Origin: CAYYGL01 sp964471235
Lineage (GTDB): Bacteria; Calditrichota; Calditrichia; RBG-13-44-9; J075
NCBI GenBank assembly: GCA_964471235.1
Contig: CAYYGL010000066.1
Location: 1 to 23,299, forward strand
Direction: 5' to 3'
Length of the DNA: 23,299 nt
The notes below the pieces were generated by a model. It worked only from the letters and a program-made list of their open reading frames with translations. It was not told where the DNA came from and did no database searches. This document shows, piece after piece, positions 7,960-16,800 of the stretch. Position numbers and translations under genes: made by a program. Position 1 is the first letter of the stretch, and each line of letters opens with the position of its first letter.

Positions 7960-8210
7960 ATGACCTTTTTGAGTCAAGTTGTTGTGAAAATGATATACTC
8001 CCAATGCCAGGATGTAACATCCATCTCCCCACGGAAATATCCCTGCGGTTTTCCTAAATCTGTCCGATAAAACGGAAATTAAATCCACTCTTGCTTCCCT
8101 CCCAAGTTTCTGGTTAACAAATATCTTAGCGACCCTCTCAAGTAATTTTTGAAGCCGTCGATCATTGTTATCACTATAAGGAAATAGTCGTTTTACACAG
8201 AAAGGGAATT

Positions 8211-9278
8211 ATGGGTAGTCCTACCGTTTATATCTATCATAAGGACATCAATTTTGTTCAAACAATGAGAAAACGCCTGGAAACTTACGGTGTGGAAGTA
8301 ATCGGGTCCGTTTATTCCCATGATCTCCGATTTGTGTTGGAAAAAGAGCAGCATGTGGATTGCCTTCTTCTCCAGATTGATTTAGAAAGTTTCCAGAGCT
8401 TGAAGTTGCTCGGTATTTTTGAGAAAAAAAACGGTTTAGAAAATCTTCCTGTGATAGCCCTGGTGAATACTGACACCTTGTATGACTTACTGTCTAACCC
8501 ATCTTCGGAAAACCTGAAAGTGTTTCATTCTCATATCTTATTTGAGAAATTGGTGATCGAGATTTTAAACACATTGCCTTTCGTGAGCATTACCCGGACG
8601 GGGATGGACCACATTGTAACCCTGTACGGTGCTTTATCAGACGTGCCGCTTTATCAATTGTTGGATTATGCATACCAGAATTCGTTTACAGGAAGAATTG
8701 TTGTGCAAAATGGAGATTTTGTCGGCACCATTGAACTACGACGAGGAAAAGTAGAAACGATACAATATAAAAACTTGTTGGGCGCCCGAGCCCTCCAGGA
8801 AATGTGTTCCTTAACCGAAGCAACTTTTCACCTGGAACAGAAGCTCTGTAATAAGGATGAGCTGAAAAAGTTCCTGTCTGAAAATAAAATGCAGCTTCCC
8901 TTTACGTTAAAGGATTTACTGATCGATGTTTTTTATTTTATGTATCAGCACCTGAAAAGCGAGACGGATGAAGGGAAACTGGTATCGATCATCAAAAAAC
9001 ATTTTGCTGAAGCCAGCAATACCCGGTTACCGAATCTTTATGTGGTGTATCTGGAACAGACCCAGGAAAAAATCCACATCATTGGAGAAATTGATAATTC
9101 GCATGTGGGCCCTCTCCTTGGTATCCTGGAGGAAATCTATAATGAAGCGGCATCTACATCGACTTTTCATACCTTTAAAGAATTTATTAATTCCCTGGAT
9201 GAATTAAAGCCTTACCTGGTGCAACTCAGTCAATTCTCACCGATTTTTGTGAATGGCTCTACCAAAGTGGTGTTGTAG
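8211..9278 (+). CDS. Degenerate receiver domain + DUF4388 (PATAN) protein
   Basis: A 355-residue protein without signal peptide or membrane segment. Residues 3-120 have a CheY-like alternating beta/alpha pattern. Asp57 sits in the phospho-acceptor position (LLLQIDLES), but the acidic pair is replaced by His10-Lys11 and the fifth-strand Lys-Pro is missing (VFHSHILFEKL), so it is probably a pseudo-receiver. Residues about 139-215 match DUF4388/PATAN: LYGALSDVPLYQLLDYA, then TGRIVVQNGDFVGTIELRRGKV. PATAN domains occur in PatA-type response regulators and in chemosensory outputs for motility. The C-terminal 140 residues are mixed alpha/beta with no family I recognise. It converges on the che cluster and is likely to belong to the same pathway (inference). 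ATG 8211 follows AAGGGA. No promoter stands out in the 251 bases before it. Confidence 0.72.
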   Translation: MGSPTVYIYHKDINFVQTMRKRLETYGVEVIGSVYSHDLRFVLEKEQHVDCLLLQIDLESFQSLKLLGIFEKKNGLENLPVIALVNTDTLYDLLSNPSSENLKVFHSHILFEKLVIEILNTLPFVSITRTGMDHIVTLYGALSDVPLYQLLDYAYQNSFTGRIVVQNGDFVGTIELRRGKVETIQYKNLLGARALQEMCSLTEATFHLEQKLCNKDELKKFLSENKMQLPFTLKDLLIDVFYFMYQHLKSETDEGKLVSIIKKHFAEASNTRLPNLYVVYLEQTQEKIHIIGEIDNSHVGPLLGILEEIYNEAASTSTFHTFKEFINSLDELKPYLVQLSQFSPIFVNGSTKVVL

Positions 9279-9366
9279 GGATTTGGAATGTGAAATTATG
9301 ATGCCGAACCCTATTTTCAGGTGGGAGATGTGGTATCACCCGGCACTCTCTGAAGCCATTATTGGG

Positions 9367-9389
9367 AAAAACCGGGGATCGGTTTTTTT
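9367..9389. terminator. Bidirectional terminator between the DUF4388 gene and the beta-helix/TonB gene
   Basis: AAAAACCG (9367-9374) pairs with CGGTTTTT (9380-9387) around loop GGGAT, with two more T to 9389. The A/T flanks give a U-tract in both directions, fitting the convergent genes that end at 9278 (plus) and 9428 (minus). Confidence 0.7.
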
Positions 9390-9427
9390 GGGCAAATTTC
9401 ACCACACACAGGATAGTCAGTAGCGGT

Positions 9428-10999
9428 CTATTCCAGTTTAAAAATAAACGGTTCCACAATTTTAAACTTAGTGGGCTGTCCCTGGAAAGTTTCCGGTTTA
9501 TAGCGCATCTGTTTAATGGCATCCACTGCAGCAAGGGTAAAATATTCTCCATCACTTGAGAGAACTCTATAATTTTCCACTTCTCCCTTTTCATTGACAA
9601 TCACTTCCATCAGCACCTTTCCTTCATGATGGGTGCGCAGGTAAATCTCCGGATATTTCGGTATGGCACGGTTGATATAATGCCTCCTCCCGCTGTCCAA
9701 CAAGGCTTCTATGATTGGCTGGTTTTTGGGCGACGACGGTCTGGTATTCGGTGTCCTGGGAACCGGTTGTGTCTTTGTTCGCGGGGGAGGAGTGGTTGAA
9801 GTAACGGAAGAATTCTGCTGCCCACCGGGTTGAGTAGGAGTGGTTTTTGCTGGTGCGGAGGGGGACGTCTCAGTCTGCCGGCCATTGGGATTCCTTCCCG
9901 GGGAATTCCTTTTCACCAGGGAATTTTTAGGGGGTATTTTTACCGAACCCGGTGGTACCCCTACCTTCGAGTTAACCGCTAAAGGCGGTGACGTCTCGGT
10001 GGTGGATTGTCGATTTTTTCTTGGTGTTGTAAATGTTTTGCCCGGTTCCGTTTTGGACGCTACCGGATTCACCGGTTTTTTTTCCTGGGCGGTGGGAGGA
10101 GATGATTGTTGAGGTGAGGGCGGGGTTTTGCTCGCCAGAGGAGAATTCCCGGGAACATAAATCGGTTCGATGGTAACCCTGCCATAAGTAGGGTTGTCAT
10201 TTTGATCGAAAATTTTTCCTTGAATATCGGAGAGATTTGCCACATTCCAGATATTATTCTGAGCAAAAATCTCATTGGTTGAACGGTTGTAAATATCGAT
10301 TTCAAAATTATTGAAAATGCGATTCTCACCACGGGATTCATCCGGATTTAAGGGCACATGCCCGAGGTCTACCCGGGAACGATCAAAAACGATCACACCA
10401 TTCGTGTTTTGGGTGATTACCGTGTTCTCCACCACCGGGGAAGCTGCCAATTCACAGGAGATACCGGCAAAACCGTTCCCCAGGATAATGCTATTGCTGA
10501 TACGCGGTTTGGCACGCACCTCACAACTAATGCCGATGTAATAATTAAAGCGAACCTCACAACCGTTAATAACCGGCGAACTGCCATAACAGGTAATACC
10601 TTTATAGCCATATTCCACAACCGAATGATTTATTTCGGACGGTGTTTTCCGATTTTTTATAATAATTCCATACCAGTCATTCATCTGAGGATCCGATGCA
10701 TTGGAGGTAAAAACGATTTGACCGTCGCTGCCGGTTCCCTTCGCTTGTAGTGTTCCCTGAACGATCAGTTCAATACGCTCCGGATCGATTCCTCCGGAAG
10801 TCTTATCCGTTTTGGGAGAACAAAGAATCCTGCTGCCAGGATCAATTGTGAGGGTGACCCCTCTGGGGATGGTGACATCGCCATCCAATGTGATGACACC
10901 GGACCAGGTAGTATTCTCAGAGATAACACCATGTATCTTATTCTGAGAATACATCATACCGGGGAGTATGATCGCAATAAGAAAAAAAAGCCACTTCAA
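9428..10999 (-). CDS. Secreted parallel beta-helix protein with proline-rich linker and TonB C-terminal domain
   Basis: A 523-residue protein. Residues 1-18 form a signal peptide (charged start, hydrophobic LFFLIAIILPG, likely cleavage after MYS). Residues about 20-260 look like a right-handed parallel beta-helix: repeated short strands such as SVVEYGYKGITCYGSSP, NGCEVRFNYYIGISC and NSIILGNGFAGISC. Residues about 265-430 are rich in Pro, Ser, Thr, Gln and Lys, a stiff periplasm-spanning type of linker. Residues about 446-523 are a TonB_C domain (PKYPE, EGKVLMEVIVNEKGEV, then AVDAIKQMRYKP). Normal TonB has an N-terminal membrane anchor that contacts ExbB/ExbD; here the N-terminus is a cleavable-looking signal followed by a helix domain, so the role may be structural or adaptor-like. 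The start is TTG with AGGAG upstream; ATG alternatives would lose the signal. It is last in the che cluster, 115 bases after the kinase gene. Confidence 0.8.
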   Translation of the reverse strand: MKWLFFLIAIILPGMMYSQNKIHGVISENTTWSGVITLDGDVTIPRGVTLTIDPGSRILCSPKTDKTSGGIDPERIELIVQGTLQAKGTGSDGQIVFTSNASDPQMNDWYGIIIKNRKTPSEINHSVVEYGYKGITCYGSSPVINGCEVRFNYYIGISCEVRAKPRISNSIILGNGFAGISCELAASPVVENTVITQNTNGVIVFDRSRVDLGHVPLNPDESRGENRIFNNFEIDIYNRSTNEIFAQNNIWNVANLSDIQGKIFDQNDNPTYGRVTIEPIYVPGNSPLASKTPPSPQQSSPPTAQEKKPVNPVASKTEPGKTFTTPRKNRQSTTETSPPLAVNSKVGVPPGSVKIPPKNSLVKRNSPGRNPNGRQTETSPSAPAKTTPTQPGGQQNSSVTSTTPPPRTKTQPVPRTPNTRPSSPKNQPIIEALLDSGRRHYINRAIPKYPEIYLRTHHEGKVLMEVIVNEKGEVENYRVLSSDGEYFTLAAVDAIKQMRYKPETFQGQPTKFKIVEPFIFKLE

Positions 11000-11114
11000 T
11001 TGTATACCACTCCTATTAGGGTTTGTAACTTGAGATTCCTGAACGAAAATTGATCAATCAAAGACTTAATCGAGAACCAATGATAGCTAAAGATAGAACA
11101 AGTTCCGGATGTAC

Positions 11115-14100
11115 TTATGATGCATTACTCTCATATTCAATAAAATTTGCAATTTGGTTCAGTAATTCCTGATCCTGAAACGGCTTGACAATGTAGGCAT
11201 CTGCTCCCAATTGAGTCGTCAACTGCCGGAAATTTTCTCCGGCACGACCGGTAAGCACGATAATAGGGAAAGAAGCGAAACGCTGATCATAGCGGAGGGT
11301 TTCGATAAGTTCATAGCCGGATAATTTTGGCATTTCCAGATCGGTAATCATAATATCGAAATGTTGTTTATTCAATAATTCCAGTGCTTCATAACCATTC
11401 CGGGCAGTATCGGTCTTGAATCCTTTTTGCATTAATAAACTGTTCAGGTATTTGCGGATACTCAGCGAGTCATCAACAATTAAAATGGATGGTTTCCGCC
11501 CTTCAATACGTGTTTTCCGTTTCCGTTGTTTGGTGGCAAGATCACTTACCGCACCCGGCTTGGGGGCGGCTGGATTTGCAGGTGAACGTTCTTCAACCAT
11601 CCCATCTCGGACAATATCGTAAATAATCTGGGGTATATCCAATACCAGCACCACCTGCCCGTCCGCCATTATGGACCCCCCGGAAATATAGCGGAGTTTT
11701 CGTAATCCGGGCCCCAGAGATTTAATCAAAATTTCTTCCCGGCGAATTATTTTATTCACCATCAGAGCAACCCGATTGCCTTCGTCCTGAACGATGATAA
11801 CCGGAAAATCTCCCTCCAGATGCATTGGCGGTTCTTTGCCCGGATCGACTTTCAGGAGTTGCTTCAATTGGATAACCGGAATTTTTTTCTCCCGGTAACG
11901 AATATATTGTTTTCCGTCTTCGCTAATCAGGTCCTGTAAGTTTACATTTACGGTTTCTTCCACTTGCAGTAATGGAATTGAATAAACATGACCGCTGACA
12001 TCCACTAACATAGATTGAACGACCGATAAAGAGATGGGTACCCGGATGTTGAAGGTGGTTCCTTTCCCTTTCTCGGTAAAAATTCGAATATCGCCTTTTG
12101 CTTTTTCAATTTGAGATTTCACCACATCCAGCCCCACACCGCGGCCGGAAACTTTCGTGGTCTTTTCCGAGGTGGAAAAACCGGGATGGAACAGCAATTC
12201 AAAAAGCTCCTGCTCACTCAACCGGGCAATATCTTCTTCTGTCAATAATCCTTTCTCGATGGCGGTCTGACGAATGGCTTCCACGTCAATCCCTCTGCCA
12301 TCATCACTGATTTCAATAATCACCTGGTTGCGATCCTGAGACGCTTTGATTTCCAGTATCCCTTCGGCAGGCTTTCCGACGGCCTCCCTTTCCTGGGGTG
12401 TTTCCAAGCCATGGTCTATGGCATTGCGAATGATATGCAGCAATGGTTCGTATAAATCTTCTATTAACCGGCGGTCTAACTCGGTTTCTTCTCCGGACAT
12501 CCTCAATTGAATCTGTTTGTTCATTTCCCGGGCTAAATCCCGGATAGGACGATGAAACCGTTGAAATAACATGTTAATAGGCACCAGCCGCGCTTGCATG
12601 ATTTCATCTAACAACTCATTGCTGAGTTTGTTTAGCTTTTGCAGATTCTCATCATAAGTCTTGGAATTATCTTTTAAAATATGGGAAATCGTGGTGATCT
12701 CATCCTGCAACGCTTTAACATTTTCCAATACCTGCTGTAAATTCTCCATCTGGTTTTTAATCGATTCGCTGGTACCGGGAGTTTCCTCCTGGATGGCTGA
12801 TATGGCTTCCTGGAGACGAGTACCTTCCCGGATGATGCTATTCAGGTAATCTTCGGTATCCCGGAATATTTTCATTTTGGTATTCAGGATGGGGGATAAT
12901 TCTTTTAACCGGTCTAACTGACTCTTAAACTGGTTGTTGCTAATAACCAACTCGGCTGCCAGGTTAAGCAGGTGGTTCATCGTATTTATATTTAAGCGAA
13001 GATAGGTGTCTTTTCTGGGAGAAGGCCCGGCCACCGAAGCTTTTGGCGCAGTAACTGTTTCGGTTGCCTTTGGTTGAATCGCTTGTTTTTCAACCCGCAT
13101 TGGTTGTTGGACAACCGGTTCACCTGATTTCTCCGATGTCAGGAATTGTTCCAATTCCTCCAAAAGGAAGTCATATTTCTGAGGTTGTTCAGCACCCTTA
13201 TTCTGGAGGCTGTCCAACAAAAAGTTGATTTCATCCACGGTTCTGAAGAGTAAATCAAACAACTCTTCCGGGATGGGTTGTTCTGCCTGTAAATACTGTT
13301 CAATCAAATCTTCACAGCGATGGGAGAGGGTTTCCACGTGATTGGCATAAACCATACTGGCGGAACCTTTTAAGGTATGCATACATCGCATCAGGTGATT
13401 CCCCATATCCCGGCTGCCAGGGTCTTTCTCTAACTTTAAGAGCAGGTAATTGATGTCTTCCAATTGTTCCCGTGCTTCATATATAAACATTTCCATCACA
13501 TGGGAAGTTACCTGTCTCTCCGACCGGGATACCGCCGTCTTTGGGATTTCCGGTACGGTTTCTGTGGCTAAGGGGGGGGGAGATGGGGGCTCAACGGTGA
13601 TGACTTCGTCGGTTTCAAGGTAATGTTCCAATTGTGATAACAACTCTTCATAAGTTTGTTTGTTGACCTTATGATTAACGGTTAGCTCCTTGATAACCGA
13701 CATGGCATTCCGGATGACAGAAATCGCATCTTTTAAGTTTGCGGGACGTTTGATGACAATTTTTTCAACGATCTTTTCCAGAGAGTCGGTAATGGTTGCA
13801 ATTTCCAGGATTCCTAACATCTTTGCGGCAGAACGAATTTCATGAACGGAACGTTCTACCTGCTGGAATGCTTCTTTGTCATAAGTGAATTTTTCTAAAT
13901 TGTTCAGATGGTTTTCAATTCGTTCAAAATTGCTGGAAACTTCACTTTGAAAAATTTCTAACAGTTCCGGGTCTTTCTCCTCCAGATAAATAAATTCATC
14001 TTCCGCGGGAGGTTCCTCGACGGGGGCTTCTGCGGGAGTTTCCGACCCTGCTTTTTCCTCCACAAGCGGTTCCGGTGCGGCAATTTCGTAAGAGGATTTA

Positions 14101-16649
14101 TAATTTTCCAATTGCGTGAGCAATCGACTGCAATCCGCCTCTTCACCGTTTAACCGCTGCTTGAGCGCAGTGACCAGGGGGACCAGAATATCCACCAACT
14201 GTGGGGTCACCAGTAAGGCATCATCTTCAATTTTATGAGAAAGCTCATCTAACGGCTCTGCAACTTCGGTAACATCCGTTCTCTTTACCATCTGGGCAGA
14301 ACCTTTTAGGGTGTGAATGGTGATGCTGAATTGATGCCAGGCATCCCGGTCTTCTGCATTGGAGCGAAGCTGAGACAACCGACGCTCAAGCTCATCAATA
14401 TATCCCAGCGCTTCCAGGGTGAAAACCTCGGCAATATCGCTATCGGTTAATCCCGGAGATGAACTCTCTTCCACCTCTTCCATTGCTGTCGCTTCCGCAG
14501 GAGAAGCCTCCGGTGTTTCTTCCTCAAAGAAGAAATTTGTTTCCTCCACGGTTTCATCTTCCGGAACCGCTTCGCTCTCAGTGAGTTCTTCAACACTTTC
14601 CGATGGAATCATCACCCGATCAAAATTGAGCAGTAGGGATTCAGCACCAACCGGATTTGGTAATCGATTTATGGATTCCACCAGATCATCCAGGAAAGAT
14701 GCTATGCCACGCCAGAAGGCTTCCGCATCCTGGATATGGTCGCTTCGAAAAGATGATATTTTGATTTCCATCATCCGGGAAAGCAATTCCAGATCGTCAT
14801 TCTGAATCAGGTTGCTATTTTCTTGCAACTGGTTAAAAAAGTTCTGGAAAGGATTTTGAATAAACCCGGTGATGTCTTCCGGAGAAGTTTGAATTATCTC
14901 CTGTAACCGATTGATAGACCGGAGGGTGACATCTTGAAAAGCAACCAATGCCTCGGATACGCCTGGTGTGGACACTATCGAACTTAGATCGTTCAGTTGG
15001 GTCAGGTATTGTGACCACAACTCCTGACTATCGTGTAAAATAGAATTTCCCATACCGTTCAGCATCTCTCTCAACAAAACCTGGTCTTCCGGTTTTAACT
15101 GCTGGAAGTTGCTCGGTTGAAAAATCTCCCGCAGTCGACCCAAGGTTGGTTGCACGGTGGTTTTATTCAGCAACTCACACCAGAAAATGATGTTATCCAC
15201 CAGGGCAAGATTTTGTTCGGAAAAAGATGATGGATCGGGCTTGCGGAGGTTCTGCTCAAGAGCGGTAAAGGAATTTTTCATCACCGATTGCAACGCTATC
15301 TCCTGAGTGGCGCTATCCTGTAAGCTGACCAGGGGTTCAGTTTTGTTCAAGTCCGCCTGGATATCGGCGATTTTGTTCTGGATCTGTGCCAGGAATGGCG
15401 GGGCACTCTCATTGACTGCTGCGTTTACGTAATCCGGCAACATGGACAATAGCGTGTCTATTTTATCCGCCGGTACTCGCCGAAGAGTTGGGGTCTCTTC
15501 TGAAATTTGATATGCTAAATTTAATAAGGCTTCGGCAGCTTTTTCCACCCCGGGGTAAGCATGGATTTGCCCAAGGTCCTTCAGCCCTTTCAGGTGCTCC
15601 CTCAGCTCTTCAATCGCCTGAGGATCATCTCCATTCGAGTTAAGCTTTTGAACCGTTTGTAAAATATCCTCTTTATAAGCGTTGATTTCGCCAATCACAT
15701 AATCCCGTAAAAACTGGCGGCGATTTTTTTCCTCTTCAGTAAATTGCTCTGCTGCCGGGCGTTTTTCCAGTTGCGCCATCTCTTTGGCAAGCGAGTCGAT
15801 TTCACCCGCTGTTTCTGCCATTGCCGGCTCTTCCTCACTGCCTGTTGATTCCTGTTCTGCCTGTTCAAAAAGTGCTTCGAACGGAACTTCTTCTGTTTGC
15901 GGCGATTCCGCTTCTGACAGCTCTGTTGCCGGGGCAAACGCAGAAGCAAATTCTTCCGGATAGTCGGTGTACAGATTGGCGAATAATTCCACAAATTGCT
16001 GACTGTTAGTCTCAAAATTATCCATTACAACGTTGGGGTCAAATGGGGATTTCTCATCCGCCAGGAGTGCTCGATACGCAGAGACGAAATCGTTTGTTCG
16101 GGGATCGGCAATCAATTCCCGAAGGGTATCGATGACCGTTGGATCCGTCAGGGTGCGGATGGCATAATCTTTATACAGCGGTTGCAGCTTTTCTTCCAGT
16201 GTTTCCGCCATCCGGTCTATTTTTTCTGCCAACACGTAGCGGCGAAATTCATCAAAAGACAACACCTCTTCGGAGGTTGCCGCTGCCGGGGTAATGCTTA
16301 AATATTGAGAGATTGCGGCACGCCATTCGTCCTGTTGGAGGTATACCTGGAAAATATCCAGAAATTCGGCGGCTCTCTCCGGCAACTTTTTCATCGCTTC
16401 TTCGGCAGGGATATTGGGCAAGTGGTCAAGGATGTCCGAAAAGAAGATTGCCAGATCACTGGTGGTCTGAGATTGGGCTAACTTTTCGATGCTTTCCTGG
16501 GCATCCTCTTCCTCCTCCAGCAGGTCTAACAACCGAACCAGGTAATCCTGCTGAGGTTGTGCTAACGATTTGAGTCCTTCTTTCCGAATGAGACTAAGCA
16601 ACTCAAGATAATAGAAGGACCGAAAATTAATGGGTGATGTAGGTTTCAT
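11115..16649 (-). CDS. Giant CheA-type hybrid histidine kinase (multiple Hpt, HATPase, CheW, receiver), ChpA/PilL-like
   Basis: About 1844 residues. Residues 1-750 are helical and acidic, with one weak Hpt-like segment near 350 (REHLKGLKDLG, Glu where the His should be). Clear Hpt motifs follow: His779 (HTLKGSAQMV), His936 (HEIRSAAKMLG, a variant) and His1091 (HTLKGSASMV). Acidic or proline-rich linkers separate them. Then come a dimerisation helix pair (about 1220-1370), a HATPase domain with the N-box RNAIDHGLE, DDGRGID and the GRGVGLDVV glycine motif (about 1400-1530), a CheW-like domain (about 1530-1670), and a C-terminal receiver with VDDS and phospho-acceptor Asp1770 (MITDLEMP). This is the layout of type IV pilus/alternative-function chemosensory kinases. 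AGGA 5 bases before ATG 16649 favours that start over ATG 16655. A 9-G run lies at 13572-13580. The kinase should phosphorylate the regulator encoded upstream in the cluster. Confidence 0.92.
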   Translation of the reverse strand: MKPTSPINFRSFYYLELLSLIRKEGLKSLAQPQQDYLVRLLDLLEEEEDAQESIEKLAQSQTTSDLAIFFSDILDHLPNIPAEEAMKKLPERAAEFLDIFQVYLQQDEWRAAISQYLSITPAAATSEEVLSFDEFRRYVLAEKIDRMAETLEEKLQPLYKDYAIRTLTDPTVIDTLRELIADPRTNDFVSAYRALLADEKSPFDPNVVMDNFETNSQQFVELFANLYTDYPEEFASAFAPATELSEAESPQTEEVPFEALFEQAEQESTGSEEEPAMAETAGEIDSLAKEMAQLEKRPAAEQFTEEEKNRRQFLRDYVIGEINAYKEDILQTVQKLNSNGDDPQAIEELREHLKGLKDLGQIHAYPGVEKAAEALLNLAYQISEETPTLRRVPADKIDTLLSMLPDYVNAAVNESAPPFLAQIQNKIADIQADLNKTEPLVSLQDSATQEIALQSVMKNSFTALEQNLRKPDPSSFSEQNLALVDNIIFWCELLNKTTVQPTLGRLREIFQPSNFQQLKPEDQVLLREMLNGMGNSILHDSQELWSQYLTQLNDLSSIVSTPGVSEALVAFQDVTLRSINRLQEIIQTSPEDITGFIQNPFQNFFNQLQENSNLIQNDDLELLSRMMEIKISSFRSDHIQDAEAFWRGIASFLDDLVESINRLPNPVGAESLLLNFDRVMIPSESVEELTESEAVPEDETVEETNFFFEEETPEASPAEATAMEEVEESSSPGLTDSDIAEVFTLEALGYIDELERRLSQLRSNAEDRDAWHQFSITIHTLKGSAQMVKRTDVTEVAEPLDELSHKIEDDALLVTPQLVDILVPLVTALKQRLNGEEADCSRLLTQLENYKSSYEIAAPEPLVEEKAGSETPAEAPVEEPPAEDEFIYLEEKDPELLEIFQSEVSSNFERIENHLNNLEKFTYDKEAFQQVERSVHEIRSAAKMLGILEIATITDSLEKIVEKIVIKRPANLKDAISVIRNAMSVIKELTVNHKVNKQTYEELLSQLEHYLETDEVITVEPPSPPPLATETVPEIPKTAVSRSERQVTSHVMEMFIYEAREQLEDINYLLLKLEKDPGSRDMGNHLMRCMHTLKGSASMVYANHVETLSHRCEDLIEQYLQAEQPIPEELFDLLFRTVDEINFLLDSLQNKGAEQPQKYDFLLEELEQFLTSEKSGEPVVQQPMRVEKQAIQPKATETVTAPKASVAGPSPRKDTYLRLNINTMNHLLNLAAELVISNNQFKSQLDRLKELSPILNTKMKIFRDTEDYLNSIIREGTRLQEAISAIQEETPGTSESIKNQMENLQQVLENVKALQDEITTISHILKDNSKTYDENLQKLNKLSNELLDEIMQARLVPINMLFQRFHRPIRDLAREMNKQIQLRMSGEETELDRRLIEDLYEPLLHIIRNAIDHGLETPQEREAVGKPAEGILEIKASQDRNQVIIEISDDGRGIDVEAIRQTAIEKGLLTEEDIARLSEQELFELLFHPGFSTSEKTTKVSGRGVGLDVVKSQIEKAKGDIRIFTEKGKGTTFNIRVPISLSVVQSMLVDVSGHVYSIPLLQVEETVNVNLQDLISEDGKQYIRYREKKIPVIQLKQLLKVDPGKEPPMHLEGDFPVIIVQDEGNRVALMVNKIIRREEILIKSLGPGLRKLRYISGGSIMADGQVVLVLDIPQIIYDIVRDGMVEERSPANPAAPKPGAVSDLATKQRKRKTRIEGRKPSILIVDDSLSIRKYLNSLLMQKGFKTDTARNGYEALELLNKQHFDIMITDLEMPKLSGYELIETLRYDQRFASFPIIVLTGRAGENFRQLTTQLGADAYIVKPFQDQELLNQIANFIEYESNAS

Positions 16650-16800
16650 AGCCATCCTGTTTATTTATGGTTCTCCGGAAATAAATAATCAGGAAACACG
16701 GGTTATTTTGTGTAGGATATTCGTGAATTTACTTATTCTTTCCGGGTAGCTCTAACTTCATTGCGTTATTTCTTTAAATTAACTCGTGGATAAGTATTGA

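Noticed and set aside
14419..14805. Ser-rich 128-codon plus-strand frame inside the kinase gene
   Set aside because: Antisense of the acidic (Glu-rich) linker; Glu codons read backwards give Ser/Leu, a common artefact.
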